Shown in pieces: positions 1 to 10,319 of a stretch of 41,518 nucleotides of DNA. The notes beneath the pieces are model-generated. The model made no database searches. It had not been told where the DNA came from and worked only from the letters and a program-made list of their open reading frames with translations. The first letter of the stretch is position 1. Each line of letters starts with the position of its first letter. A program made the position numbers and the translations under genes. The stretch comes from Opitutaceae bacterium (GTDB lineage Bacteria > Verrucomicrobiota > Verrucomicrobiia > Opitutales > Opitutaceae): NCBI GenBank assembly GCA_017994935.1, contig JAGOJU010000027.1, positions 1 to 41,518 on the forward strand, in the 5' to 3' direction.

Positions 1-81
1 ATGGATCCGGATTTTGCGGCACAGTTCCCCGGTTCCGCAATCCTTCGCTGACAATGGGACAGGTGCCGCCGCAGAAGCCAA

Positions 82-108
82 GGCGGGGCTGCCGATGGCA
101 GCCCCGCC
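82..108. terminator. Perfect 12-bp hairpin, possible terminator
   Basis: A 12-bp stem (GGCGGGGCTGCC pairing with GGCAGCCCCGCC) encloses a 3-base loop. No T-run follows on either strand, so it is not a classic intrinsic terminator. It lies 3' of the minus-strand ORF ending at 200 and may also end a plus-strand transcript entering from outside the window. The hairpin is seen directly; the terminator role is inferred. Confidence 0.45.
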
Positions 109-199
109 AGGTCCAGCTTCAACTAACAATCCTGCAAGCTACGCTTCCAGGAAATCCGGGATAGTCCGCCTTCCAGCGTGAAAGAACGGGCGCGCCTCG

Positions 200-517
200 T
201 CATTTTCCCTGGGCCCGCGGACCGATGAACGGAAGCAGGAGCGCAAGGCAGAGGAAAACGGCAGCGAGGCCACGAACCCATAGACTCAGGTTTTCGCCAA
301 CGGTTCCACCGGCCGAAAAACCTCCGGTCACGCCAGCAAGCAGGAGAAACGTGATGGACCACGGGATCATCGACGAACGAGACGGCAACGCCATCATACG
401 AATCTCTAATGCCCCTCCCATGCCAGCTGAGATAGTGCATTCCCCAACCAACTTTCCCTTTGAGCTTTCTGCAATTATCACATTCAAACTGCGCAGCTCC
501 ACTTTCGTTCCATCCAT
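200..517 (-). CDS. Small hypothetical two-helix membrane protein
   Basis: This is a 105-aa reading frame that I do not recognise. The first ~45 residues are soluble. Two strong hydrophobic segments follow, at roughly residues 51-71 (after MIPW) and 80-98 (ending LLLPFIG), and the tail is short and basic. The frame is open further upstream to 664. I chose the ATG at 517 because the upstream part is Gly/Pro-rich, looks like antisense of intergenic sequence and would overlap the next gene. The gene diverges from the adenylate-kinase-like gene at 654, and a strong hairpin (82-108) lies past its stop. The two clean membrane helices favour a real gene, but an antisense ORF covers the same stretch and no ribosome-binding site is evident. 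Confidence 0.42.
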   Translation of the reverse strand: MDGTKVELRSLNVIIAESSKGKLVGECTISAGMGGALEIRMMALPSRSSMIPWSITFLLLAGVTGGFSAGGTVGENLSLWVRGLAAVFLCLALLLPFIGPRAQGK

Positions 518-653
518 GCAGTTTTCGGCAGGGCCGCCCGGGCCTTCCCGCAAGATGCATGACCTCCCCCAAGGCTCCTTCCCTCCCTGTCCCGGCATTT
601 TCTGAGTTCGCTTCAACCCCCCTTCGTTGTTCTCCTCGACGTTTCCCGCGATC

Positions 654-1892
654 ATGCAATCCACCCCGGATCAACCACCCACACCGCCCGCTCCCGCAGG
701 CGCCCCAGCACCGGCTTCCGGCAAGCTTCAGGATCTGGAGATCAAGGATGCGCAGCTCATCTTCGATACGGCATGGAATGAACTCGAAGCCGATGTGGGA
801 CGCGAGAACCTGCGTTTCCCCAAGGAATTCATCCTGCTCGGGGGCGCCCCCGGTTCCGGCAAGGGGACGAACACGCGATTCATCCTCAATGCGCGCGGGC
901 TGACCTGCGACCCAATCGTCATGAGCGCGCTGCTCGACTCCCCGGAGGCACGTCGGATCAAGAACGCGGGCGGCATGGTGGGCGACCGCGAAGTCGTCGG
1001 CCTGCTGCTGAAGGAACTGCTGCAGCCCGCCTACCGCGATGGTGTCATTCTCGACGGTTTTCCGCGCACGAAGGTTCAGGTGGAGTGCCTCAAGCTCCTG
1101 GTCGCCCGGATCCGCGCGCTGCGAATCGAATTCCACGGAACACCTCTGGGCATCTATTTCCGCCAGCCGACGATTCACGTCATGGTGCTGTTTGTCGACG
1201 AAAAGACCTCTGTCGAGCGTCAGCTCTCGCGCGGACGCGCGGTCAAGGTGCACAACGCCGAAGTGCGGCGCACGGGTGTCGGCGAACTGCTGGAGGAGCG
1301 GAAAACCGACTACGACGAAACCCTCGCCCGCCGCCGCTACCGCGTGTTCAAGGAGCAGACCTGGGAAGCGCTTCAGTCGCTGAAAGAGGTCTACTATTAC
1401 CACTTCGTCAACGCCCAGGGCAGTTTCTCCGAGGTCGAGCAGAACATCCTCAAGGAGCTGAAATACCAGAGCTCCCTGGAGCTCGATCCGCGGACCCATG
1501 ACCGCGTGCGTCTGCTTCCGCTCGCAAGCCAGATCATCGTGCACGCACGCCAGGAACTCGTGAAGCGCCTGGATTCCTATGAGCTCGAGCACAACGCGCT
1601 CTTCGAAAAGGTGATCCACTTCATCGACAAGAAGATCATGCCTATCGTCCTCCGCCACGCGATAGCCGGGGCGGCGCTGATCAATTCGGAGGAGCCCACC
1701 CTGGACGACCCCCTCGCGCTGGCCATGCTGATCGACGTGTTCAGCGAGCGCGGGTACTACGCCGTCGTCGATCTGCACCGGGTGGAGGTTCCCGACAAAG
1801 TCGACCTCGCCACGGGCGCCATTACCTGCCGCATCAAGAAGGTCTTCAGGATCCAGGTCCGCTTCCAGGGCTCCGAAATCCGCCGCGGCTGA
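654..1892 (+). CDS. Adenylate-kinase-like nucleoside monophosphate kinase with C-terminal extension
   Basis: This is a 412-aa P-loop protein. After a Pro/Ala-rich N-terminus, the Walker A sequence GGAPGSGKGT (residues 63-72) and the adenylate-kinase signature DGFPRT (134-139) identify the family that transfers a phosphate from ATP to a nucleoside monophosphate. An Arg-rich stretch around residues 190-230 fits the lid/catalytic arginines. Bacterial adenylate kinases are usually about 190-220 aa; here roughly 130-150 extra C-terminal residues of unknown role follow. The reading frame is open to a TTG at 627, but the ATG at 654 opens the protein that fits. There is no signal peptide, so it is presumably cytosolic. 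It stands alone. The kinase fold is clear; the substrate (AMP or another NMP) is not. Confidence 0.85.
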   Translation: MQSTPDQPPTPPAPAGAPAPASGKLQDLEIKDAQLIFDTAWNELEADVGRENLRFPKEFILLGGAPGSGKGTNTRFILNARGLTCDPIVMSALLDSPEARRIKNAGGMVGDREVVGLLLKELLQPAYRDGVILDGFPRTKVQVECLKLLVARIRALRIEFHGTPLGIYFRQPTIHVMVLFVDEKTSVERQLSRGRAVKVHNAEVRRTGVGELLEERKTDYDETLARRRYRVFKEQTWEALQSLKEVYYYHFVNAQGSFSEVEQNILKELKYQSSLELDPRTHDRVRLLPLASQIIVHARQELVKRLDSYELEHNALFEKVIHFIDKKIMPIVLRHAIAGAALINSEEPTLDDPLALAMLIDVFSERGYYAVVDLHRVEVPDKVDLATGAITCRIKKVFRIQVRFQGSEIRRG

Positions 1893-1975
1893 TCCGTTGT
1901 CAGCCAGAAACTGCGCGGACTGGCCCGAGCCAATCCCGCGCCTGCAATGGCGGCAGGTTGTGCCTGCCATCCTCA

Positions 1976-2001
1976 ATGTCCTGAACAACATTGTTCGACA
2001 T
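1976..2001. promoter_or_regulatory. Inverted repeat between the kinase and surface-protein genes
   Basis: GAACAA and TTGTTC (1983-1996) are separated by 2 bases and flanked by ATGTC and GACAT, giving a 26-base imperfect dyad. It lies 84 bases after the kinase stop and about 160 bases before the surface-protein start. It could be an operator or a transcript-end hairpin, but no T-run follows. The rest of 1893-2162 shows no gene I can support. Confidence 0.3.
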
Positions 2002-2162
2002 CATCCTGCGAAAACAGACTCGGGCGACGATCGACAAGTCCCTTGGGGAATCAGCGTCTTCAATTCTACAGTAAGGCTCAAGGATAGTCCATTTGTTACG
2101 AATATGCGGAATGCTGGCCGCCTCTTGTCTCCGAGCCGAGAGGACCTGGCCAACATCTCCTC

Positions 2163-5100
2163 ATGCCTACCCAATCGAATACCATTCAGAGTCCGTCTTC
2201 TTCGTGTGCGATACGTTGGATCAGGGTCCTCGCACGGCAGTTCGCAGTCCTTGTATTGATCGCCTTACTTGACGTTTCCTGGGTCGCGGCACAAACGCGT
2301 ACGGCTGAGGCCTTGGTTCACGGCCGATCAGTCCGGCTCTTGCCCTCGAATACCGTCCGTGTCCCAGGCATTGGAGATGTGGTAACCTACTTTACAACAT
2401 TCAATGGAACGACGGGCTCACCTCTGGTTGACTCAGCGCGCGGCGGACTAGTGAGCGGTGAGCTTCGTCCTCAAGTCGCTACATCTGGGCTCTTCGAAGG
2501 CGGGTATGCCCAATCAACACCCTTGGTCGTAGTCGACTATGGTTCTTACGTGGTCAACGTGCCGTCCTCCGATAGTGACGCGAACGGAATTCCCGATCTT
2601 TTCCAATATGACCGTGCCGGCAATTTTCAGGCATCAGGTTCGGGCGTCAGCGTATCGTCCGACCTGACGTTTTCCATATCCTTACAGTTTGTTCGCGCTA
2701 CTGGCACAACTGAGGGGTCCTATACGGCAACAACTCAGAATTCCGCGGGTGAGCGGAACACGGTGTCCGGTCGATATTCTTTGCTCACGTTCGCAGGGTC
2801 TATCTCTTATAGTCGTGGCTCAACGAACACGATGAACGTCTCGTTGACGGGCCTTTTCTCGACAGCCGGAGGTGCGACTTTGACCGGTTCAACGACTTTC
2901 ACGAGCTCCAATGTTGATCAGCTTTCCTATGCGGCTTTCACCGCCCAAGGAAGTGATGGCTCCTCCTATCAGGTTCAAGCGGGCACCCTCACTCGATTTG
3001 GAAGCACCTACCGCGGCACAATGTCGCTTGCCGACGGACTTCCACAGACCTATTGGGCCGACTACACGCAATTTGTTCTGGAGATCCGCGACCTCAACGA
3101 CACGGACAACAATGGTGTGCCAGATTTGACTGATGTCACCACATTGCCACCTGTAATCACGGGGCAACCATCCTCGCGAGATCTTGTTGCTGGGCAAACC
3201 CTTGCACTGGGTGTAGTCGCTTCTGGAGCTACATCGTATCAATGGTACAAGGACGGTGTTCCCATTGAAAATGCACGTCAGGCAGCCTACACTGTTGCCG
3301 CAGTGCAACAGGGAGATGCCGGAAGCTACCATGTCGTCGCAGCAAACAGCGCGGGTTCCGCTATCAGTTCTTCGGCCAGAGTTGAAGTGTCTCCTTCACC
3401 GGTTGCCCCGACCTTTGTGAGCCAACCCCTTTCCCTGATCGCCCAGAAAGGAAGCGCCGTTGTGTTGAGCGCGCAGGCGGTGGGAAGCCCGACTCCCACC
3501 TATCAATGGACTCGTGGAGGAGTCTTGTTGTCTGGGGCCAACACAAGCACCCTCATCCTGCCATCAATGTCTTCTTCCCTTGCAGGCACCTATGCGTGCA
3601 CCGCTAGCAATGCAGCAGGGTCAGTGACGAGTACATCGGCAGTCGTTACCCTTTCGGACTCAGCGGAAGGACGCATGATCAATTTGTCAATTCGGACCCA
3701 GGCAGGCACGGGCGCCGAGTCACTGATTGTGGGATTCTCCACCGGTGGATCAGGTACCACTGGTACAATGCCTCTCCTATTGCGTGCAGTCGGGCCTTCG
3801 CTGACTCAATTTGGAGTACACGGAGTTCTTCAGGATCCGCGTTTGACCGTTTACTCCGGAAGCACGCCGATTTCGTACAATGACAATTGGAATGGAGAAC
3901 CATCCCTTGCAACTGCCTCAATGGCTGTAGGTGCTTTTGCGCTCGCCGGAAACGACTCAAAGGATTCCGCGCTTCTTTCACCTGCGACAGCCATCGGTGG
4001 CTACACCGCTCAAGTGACCGGTCCGGACGGAGAGACGGGCGTGGTGCTGGCTGAAATCTATGACGCCACATCCAATTCGAGCAGCGCAAGTTCGAGTCCT
4101 CGTCTGGTCAATGTGTCGGCACGCGCCCGGGCAGGCACAGGTTCCGACATGTTGATAACCGGCTTTGTAATTGGAGGGCCTGTTGCGAAGACGGTGTTGA
4201 TACGTGCTATAGGACCGACCCTTGGATCATTTGGTGTGCCTGGCGTACTGGAGGACCCCAGATTGTCGCTCTACTCGGGCACCCAGTTGCTCAAGACAAA
4301 TGACGACTGGGCAACCGAGCCCATGATCTCGTCAGTATCGACCTTGGTCGGTGCATTTCCCCTGCCAAACGCCAGCCGTGACTCGGCAATCTACTTGACG
4401 CTCCCACCAGGCGGATACACAGCCCAAGTCAGCGGCTCCGGATCCAGTACCGGCGTGGCGCTGGTCGAAGTCTATGAAGTGCCGCGTTCTCCAGCTGCCT
4501 CGACATTGAGGGATCAGTTGGTTGCCCACTATCCCCTGAACGGAAACACTGTCGATGCGAGCAGCAATGGCGTTACCGCGACTGCGACAGCATCAATTGC
4601 CTATAGTACGGACCGAAACGGACGGGCCTCATCTGCAGCATCTCTCGAGAAGGCGGGATACATCGATATCTCGAACCGCCGACTCCTCCAAAACGCGACT
4701 CAGGCTGCGATTTCCGTTTGGATCGAGAATCGAGTCGGCCTTGGAGAATACGGTTTCGTTGTCGCGGCGGGTGATTCTCGACCCGGGCTTGACCCCATCG
4801 ACATCAGCATCCGGCAGACCGGCAGGTTAACCGCCGAGTTCACTGACTGCAGCATAGCGTCAAGCAATCCGGCACGCAGCATTGGCGTAACCGATGGGAC
4901 GACGATTCCGACGGGTCGCTGGATTCATCTGGTTTCCCAATTTAAATCGGAGGGTGGGACAACGGTTTACGAACTCTACATCGACGGGGTTCTCGCGCGA
5001 ACCTTCACCTATCAACACAGTCACCGCATTTACTACGACAGCGACATGCCGGTCCAGATAGGTTCGCTTACAAGTTCTTCCAGCGCCTCATTTCGGGGTA

Positions 5101-5180
5101 AGATTGATGACGTTCGATTCTACAACCGCATGCTGACTTCAGACGAAATCCGCGCGTTGTACGAATTCACGACGGATTGA
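2163..5180 (+). CDS. Large secreted Ig-like/LamG surface protein
   Basis: The protein has 1005 aa. A basic N-terminus, hydrophobic core (about residues 26-42) and VAA-Q junction look like a signal peptide. Domains in order: an N-terminal region with acidic DSDANGIPD and DTDNNGVPD loops (calcium-binding type); two Ig-like domains (about 329-410 and 412-498) with the QWYKDG/QWTRGG and D-x-G-x-Y-x-C/V patterns; two tandem ~130-residue modules (about 505-640 and 650-775), each with RA(V/I)GP(S/T)L, a DxW motif and GGYTAQV; and a LamG/concanavalin-like C-terminus (about 785-1000) with GNTVDASSNG and DDVRFYNR. These folds usually bind proteins or glycans at the cell surface. I see no PEP-CTERM or LPXTG anchor. 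Codon use is less GC-rich than in the neighbours, which suggests transfer or relaxed constraint. Confidence 0.88.
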   Translation: MPTQSNTIQSPSSSCAIRWIRVLARQFAVLVLIALLDVSWVAAQTRTAEALVHGRSVRLLPSNTVRVPGIGDVVTYFTTFNGTTGSPLVDSARGGLVSGELRPQVATSGLFEGGYAQSTPLVVVDYGSYVVNVPSSDSDANGIPDLFQYDRAGNFQASGSGVSVSSDLTFSISLQFVRATGTTEGSYTATTQNSAGERNTVSGRYSLLTFAGSISYSRGSTNTMNVSLTGLFSTAGGATLTGSTTFTSSNVDQLSYAAFTAQGSDGSSYQVQAGTLTRFGSTYRGTMSLADGLPQTYWADYTQFVLEIRDLNDTDNNGVPDLTDVTTLPPVITGQPSSRDLVAGQTLALGVVASGATSYQWYKDGVPIENARQAAYTVAAVQQGDAGSYHVVAANSAGSAISSSARVEVSPSPVAPTFVSQPLSLIAQKGSAVVLSAQAVGSPTPTYQWTRGGVLLSGANTSTLILPSMSSSLAGTYACTASNAAGSVTSTSAVVTLSDSAEGRMINLSIRTQAGTGAESLIVGFSTGGSGTTGTMPLLLRAVGPSLTQFGVHGVLQDPRLTVYSGSTPISYNDNWNGEPSLATASMAVGAFALAGNDSKDSALLSPATAIGGYTAQVTGPDGETGVVLAEIYDATSNSSSASSSPRLVNVSARARAGTGSDMLITGFVIGGPVAKTVLIRAIGPTLGSFGVPGVLEDPRLSLYSGTQLLKTNDDWATEPMISSVSTLVGAFPLPNASRDSAIYLTLPPGGYTAQVSGSGSSTGVALVEVYEVPRSPAASTLRDQLVAHYPLNGNTVDASSNGVTATATASIAYSTDRNGRASSAASLEKAGYIDISNRRLLQNATQAAISVWIENRVGLGEYGFVVAAGDSRPGLDPIDISIRQTGRLTAEFTDCSIASSNPARSIGVTDGTTIPTGRWIHLVSQFKSEGGTTVYELYIDGVLARTFTYQHSHRIYYDSDMPVQIGSLTSSSSASFRGKIDDVRFYNRMLTSDEIRALYEFTTD

Positions 5181-5409
5181 GGATCCTGAAAGCAGAACGA
5201 TGCACAGATTTCGGCTCTCATGTATCGATGACGCCGACCGGCTTCCGATTCTTCAACTACGTTTCTCCCGAAAGCCTTGAAGCGATTCATTGTCACATTC
5301 TCATTGGATAAGCTGGGTTCGTGGTGTGTCCGGGACTTGAGACACCATCGCCGAAAGCCTGACATTGCTCTGCCAATGTACTGACGCCCTGGCAAAATAC
5401 TCACCCCCG

Positions 5410-6636
5410 CTACTCGTAGCGCAACGCCTCGATCGGGTCGAGCGAGGCGGCCTTCCAGGCGGGGTACAGCCCGAAGGCTACGCCGATGCCGCTGCAGACG
5501 GCCACTCCCGCGGCGGCCCAGCCCCATGGAAAGACGAGGCCTGAATTGAGCAGCGCCGCCACGACATTGCCCCCCACGATACCAAGGAGCACGCCGGACA
5601 GGCCGCCAATGAGCGACAGCACCACCGCCTCTATGAGAAACTGGACAAGCACATTGCGCTTCTTCGCCCCGATGCTCTTCCGGATGCCGATCTCCTTCGT
5701 GCGCTCCGTCACGCTGACGAGCATGATGTTCATCACCCCGACCCCGGATGCGAGCAGCGCAATCGCGCTGATGACAAACGCCCCCACGGCCACAGCCTCC
5801 GCAATGCGGTTGAAAGCCTCGATCAGCGACTCATTCGAGAAGATCTCAAAATCGTTTCCATCCTCCGGGGCAAGCCCCCGGATAAGCCGCATCACACCGA
5901 TCGCCCGGTCCTGGACTGCCGCCAGTTCCGCCTGGTTGCCCGCCTGCACGTTGATCGACACCGACCGGCGCTCCCGCCCGTACGCCTCAAGGAACTGGGT
6001 GATCGGCACGATCGCAAAACTGTCCTGGCTCTGCCCAAACGCAGACCCCTTGGGGGCCGTCACCCCCACCACCGTGTAGGTCTGCCCGTCAATGCGCACC
6101 TGCCTGCCGAGCGGATCCTCGTTGATGAAGAGCCGTTCGACCACATCGGCGCCGAGCACCACCACGCTCCGGCCGAACTCCACATCCTCAAGCCCCAGGT
6201 TTCGCCCGGCCGCAACATCGAAGTTCCGGCTGGTGATAAAATTCTCATCTGCGCCACCAAGACTGATGTTCGGATTCGTGCGACGGTCGTGATAACTCAC
6301 CACCCGCCCGTTCCGCCTCAATTGCAGGCTCACGCTGACACCCTCCCCCATCATCGCCTTGAACCGCGCGGCGGCCTGGTAGTCGATGTCGCGCCGGTTT
6401 GAAAACCGCTGCCGCGGTCCGCCAAAATTTATCGCAGAAAACTTCGTGATCTGGAAGGAATTTGCGCCAAGCACATTGAGGCCGGACTCGATGCTCGACC
6501 GCACGCCGGAAATGACCGTCATGACACCGATCACTGAAAAGACGCCGACCGTAATGCCCAGCATCGTGAGTCCGGATCTGAGTTTGTTGGCTGCGAGCGC
6601 AACCAGCGCCAGCTTGATGGTCTCGGTGAAATTCAT
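5410..6636 (-). CDS. MacB/FtsX-type ABC transporter permease (second)
   Basis: A 408-aa permease with one N-terminal membrane helix (about residues 20-45, LRSGLTMLGITVGVFSVIGV), a ~230-residue periplasmic MacB_PCD-type domain, and three C-terminal helices. The cytoplasmic coupling motif ERTKEIGIRKSIGAKKR lies between the last helices, and the protein ends in EALRYE, typical of the family. It is the last gene of the exporter operon, 9 bases after the other permease. MacB-type transporters do not move substrate across the inner membrane; they drive periplasmic substrates (lipoproteins, peptides, macrolides) outward. Its sequence differs clearly from its neighbour, so the pair probably forms a heterodimer with the single ATPase. 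The substrate is unknown. Confidence 0.9.
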   Translation of the reverse strand: MNFTETIKLALVALAANKLRSGLTMLGITVGVFSVIGVMTVISGVRSSIESGLNVLGANSFQITKFSAINFGGPRQRFSNRRDIDYQAAARFKAMMGEGVSVSLQLRRNGRVVSYHDRRTNPNISLGGADENFITSRNFDVAAGRNLGLEDVEFGRSVVVLGADVVERLFINEDPLGRQVRIDGQTYTVVGVTAPKGSAFGQSQDSFAIVPITQFLEAYGRERRSVSINVQAGNQAELAAVQDRAIGVMRLIRGLAPEDGNDFEIFSNESLIEAFNRIAEAVAVGAFVISAIALLASGVGVMNIMLVSVTERTKEIGIRKSIGAKKRNVLVQFLIEAVVLSLIGGLSGVLLGIVGGNVVAALLNSGLVFPWGWAAAGVAVCSGIGVAFGLYPAWKAASLDPIEALRYE

Positions 6637-6645
6637 CGGGCGTTC

Positions 6646-7893
6646 CTACTCGTAACGAAGTGCCACCACCGGATCCAGTTTGCTCGCCTGCCACGCAGGT
6701 GCGAACCCGCTCACGACGCCCGTCAGTACCGACAGGACGAGACCCACCGTCACCAGCCCTCCGGAAAAGACGAGGGGGAAGGCCGGCGCCGCCTTGGCCG
6801 CGACGAAATAGAATCCCCCCGCGATCAGCAGTCCCAGAACGCCCCCGACGAGGCAGATGCACACGGCCTCAATGAGAAACTGGAGCAGGATCGTCCGCCG
6901 CCGCGCACCCAGCGCCTTGCGCGTTCCAATCTCCCGCGTCCTCTCCTTCACGCTGACATAGGTGATGTTCATGATCCCGATCGCACCGACAAAAAGCGCG
7001 AGCCCCGTGATGAACAGGCCCGCGATCGCAATGCCGTTCTTGATCGGGTCGAGCTGCTCGCGCACCGCCTTCTGCTCCATGATCTCGAAATCGTCGCGCT
7101 GCTCGGGGCTGAGCTGCCGGATCCGCCGCATCAACCCGCGCAGCTCATCCCTCGCGGCATCCATGCGGGTGACGTCAACCTGGACGCGCAGGCTGCCCCG
7201 ATCCTCCTGCATGTAGTTGCGCCGGAATGTGGACAACGGAAGCGCAACCATGGTGTCCCAGCTCCAGAGGCCCAGAAAGCTTCCCTGTCGCGCGGCGACA
7301 CCGACGACTTCCAGGACCACACCGCTCACCCGCAGCGTCTTGCCCAATGCGGATTCGCCTGGAAAGAGCGCATCGGCAATGTCGTAGCCGATGATGCAGA
7401 CGTTGCGGCCCACCTGGGATTCGAAATCACTGAAAAAGCGCCCCTCCTTCATCTCGGAGCGGTTGGTTCGTGCATAGTCCGCCGTCGTGCCGAGCGTGTA
7501 CACGCCGCTCACGCGATAATCTCCGCGCACGATGTTGCTCATGCGGTCGGCGGCAGGTATCGCCCGCTTCAGGGGGCCGCCGGGATGCTGCTCGATCCAC
7601 TCGTTCACCTTGGTCGCATAGGACGTGCGGATGGAGCGACGGTTGCGGTAATTCCACCAGTCCTCCACACCGCGCCAGGGCCACTTCGAAACATAGAGGA
7701 GGTCGTCCCCAAATCCCGAGAGGCTGCGGTCGACACCCGCTCCAATGCCTGCGATCGCAGTGCCCATCAGCGTCACCGCAACAATGCCGATGATCACCCC
7801 CAACGCCGTGAGCGCCGACCGCATCTTGCTCGCCCGGATCTGCCCGTAGGCGATCCGGAACGCTTCGCTCACTTCGTAATAGAGCCTGCTCAT
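6646..7893 (-). CDS. MacB/FtsX-type ABC transporter permease (first)
   Basis: A 415-aa permease with the MacB layout: helix 1 at about residues 24-50 (MRSALTALGVIIGIVAVTLMG), a large periplasmic domain, then three helices with the ERTREIGTRKALGARRR loop and the terminal VALRYE. It starts 16 bases after the ATPase gene and ends 9 bases before the second permease, so the three are probably cotranscribed. The periplasmic domain has a Trp/Arg-rich stretch (WPWRGVEDWWNYRNRRS, about residues 91-107) that the second permease lacks, which points to distinct substrate or partner contacts. Family assignment is firm; the substrate cannot be read from the sequence. Confidence 0.9.
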   Translation of the reverse strand: MSRLYYEVSEAFRIAYGQIRASKMRSALTALGVIIGIVAVTLMGTAIAGIGAGVDRSLSGFGDDLLYVSKWPWRGVEDWWNYRNRRSIRTSYATKVNEWIEQHPGGPLKRAIPAADRMSNIVRGDYRVSGVYTLGTTADYARTNRSEMKEGRFFSDFESQVGRNVCIIGYDIADALFPGESALGKTLRVSGVVLEVVGVAARQGSFLGLWSWDTMVALPLSTFRRNYMQEDRGSLRVQVDVTRMDAARDELRGLMRRIRQLSPEQRDDFEIMEQKAVREQLDPIKNGIAIAGLFITGLALFVGAIGIMNITYVSVKERTREIGTRKALGARRRTILLQFLIEAVCICLVGGVLGLLIAGGFYFVAAKAAPAFPLVFSGGLVTVGLVLSVLTGVVSGFAPAWQASKLDPVVALRYE

Positions 7894-7909
7894 CGTTGCC
7901 CCCGGATCG

Positions 7910-8613
<704 letters not shown>

Positions 8614-8614
<1 letters not shown>

Positions 8615-9978
8615 CACTTGTCCTCCGGCTTCTTGGGCGTTTCGATCCGGATCCTGGACTTGTCCTTCAAGATGCGCGCGATCACGCTGAAACTGCCGCT
8701 GACAACCTCGTCGCCCTCCTTCACTCCCGAAAGGATCTGGAGGTGGGTCGTGTCGTTGATTCCCGTTTCCACGGGCACCTGCCTGACGGTGTCATCCGCC
8801 TGGCGGACGAACACCACCCGCTGCAGCGAATCCCGGTCCTTGCGCTCACGTTCGCGCTGCTGCCGCTCATTCACCGCGGATGCCGCCCCATCCCCCTGGC
8901 CTTCCTTCGCCTTCCGGTCACGCTCGTCCGCAAGCTGCTCGATGGTCTTGTTTCCCTCGCGGCTGCGAACCGTCACCGATTGGATCGGAACGGCGACGAC
9001 ATTCTCGACCGTACGGGTCTCGATGTCCGCATTCGCACTCATGCCAGGCCGCATCGAGGCCTCCCGGTCCGAGATGCGGATCTTGACGAGGAAATTCGTG
9101 ACCTCCTCCTGCGTCATGGCACCGGTCGTCTTCGCGGAGGAGGCGATCTCCTTCACGATGCCCGCAAACTTCCTGCCGGGAAACGCATCGATCTGGATGC
9201 GTGCTCGGTCGCCTACCTTGACGTTCACGACATCGCTTTCGTTGACATTTACGCGCACCTCCATGTTCGAGAGGTCGGCCACGCGCATGACCTCCGTGCC
9301 GGCAAACTGCCCCGTCCCCACCACACGCTCGCCCCGTTCACTCGTTAGCGAACTGATGCTGCCGTCGATCGGCGAATAGACCACGGTCTTGTCCAGCTGG
9401 TCGCGCGCCTGCTTGAGCTGCCCCTCTGCCCGGCGGATGCTCGCCAGCGCACTCTCGTAGTTGGCCTGCGCCACATCGGCCGCCGTGCGGACGCCGGAAA
9501 AGTCGGATTCCGGCAGGAGTTTCTTGGCAAAAAGGTCCTCGGCCCGCTGCAGGTCCTCATGCGCCTTGTCCAGTTGCGCCTTGGTCTGAATGGCTCCCGC
9601 CTTTCCCGCGGCGAGATCGGCTTCGCGCTGCTCCACCTGCGCCTGATAAAAGTCGGGTTTGATGCGGATCAGGAGGTCGCCTTTCTTCACCGCAGCACCC
9701 TCCCGCAGCGGCAGGAGGACGATTTCACCCGCGACCTCAGGGGAAATCTTGACCTCTGTCTCCGGCTGAATCTTGCCCGTGGCGGAAACGAGCTGGGTGA
9801 TCGTCCGGATCGACGCCTTTTCCGTGGTGACGACAATGCTCTTTTGCTGTGTCTTGCTCTTGTAGATAGCCCCGCCAATAACGGCTATCACCCCAAGGGC
9901 CAAAAGGAGGAGGAGCGGTTTGCGGGATTTTTTCGCGGGTGCCGGACCGGAGGGTCCGGACAAGGGTTTCGAGGCCAT
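8614..9978 (-). CDS. Periplasmic adaptor (HlyD/MacA family)
   Basis: The protein has 454 aa. An N-terminal membrane anchor (about residues 22-40, after KKSRKP) is followed by the MacA/AcrA plan: a lipoyl half-motif with [22 protein letters not shown], a long alpha-hairpin (about 105-205, rich in Gln/Ala/Glu coiled coil), the second lipoyl half with [11 protein letters not shown], then beta-barrel and membrane-proximal domains. An unusual highly charged stretch (about residues 345-385, many Arg/Glu/Asp/Lys) interrupts the last domain. It would link the permeases to an outer-membrane channel, and no TolC-like gene is in the window. It is first in the four-gene exporter operon, and the 324-base gap before it probably holds its promoter. 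Confidence 0.9.
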
Positions 9979-10295
9979 GGAGATGTGCTTGGGGGCAAAC
10001 GTGAATGAGGTGTCGGTCCGGGGCGAGGCTTATGCGGGTTCTTAACGCATATAAACCGCAAACATCAGCATGGATCTGCCCCCAGCGCAAGGTCTGCGGT
10101 GCAGACCCTCGCAGCCTTTCCGATTTTCCCGGGGCACTCGGGAATGATGGAATGCAGATCGAAACGTCATCAGGCGGGGATTTTCCCTCCCCCCGCGCTC
10201 AGGGAATGCGGACGGGGTTGTGATAGAACGCCGGGAAAATGCAGGCATGGTCTCCCCACAACCCGGCGGAGATGCCGTAAGTTACATCGGCCCGG
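9979..10295. other. Intergenic region upstream of exporter operon
   Basis: About 320 bases without a convincing gene; the short frames here look like noise. The AT-rich patch around 10033-10060 (containing TTAACGCATATAAACC on the plus strand) is the likeliest site of the exporter promoter on the minus strand, but I cannot fix -35 and -10 boxes with confidence. Confidence 0.35.
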
Positions 10296-10319
10296 AAAAA
10301 ACTCAGCCCGCCTTGGGCT
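10296..10319 (-). terminator. Intrinsic terminator overlapping a stop codon
   Basis: On the minus strand AGCCC and GGGCT form a 5-bp stem with an AAGGC loop, followed by GAG and six T residues (10301-10296). The stem contains the last codons of the gene ending at 10303, so the stop codon lies between stem and T-run. The short stem makes it moderate, but its place at the gene end is apt. It would separate this gene from the exporter operon. Confidence 0.55.

Noticed and set aside
1..51. A plus-strand frame starting with ATG at the window edge and ending at 51
   Set aside because: Sixteen codons at an arbitrary cut site cannot be told from chance.
123..1991. A 622-aa minus-strand open frame
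   Set aside because: It lies antisense to the adenylate-kinase-like gene and has no family motifs; long antisense frames are common at this G+C.
1983..1996. GAAC-N6-GTTC as a LexA-type SOS box
   Set aside because: The spacing differs from the Gram-positive type CGAAC-N4-GTTCG box and no DNA-repair gene is nearby.
1897..2259. A 120-aa plus-strand open frame after the kinase gene
   Set aside because: It has no motif and overlaps the start of the surface-protein gene in a different frame.
5408..5421. Small CGCTA/TAGCG hairpin at the end of the exporter operon
   Set aside because: A 5-bp stem with only a weak downstream T-run is too slight to call as a terminator.
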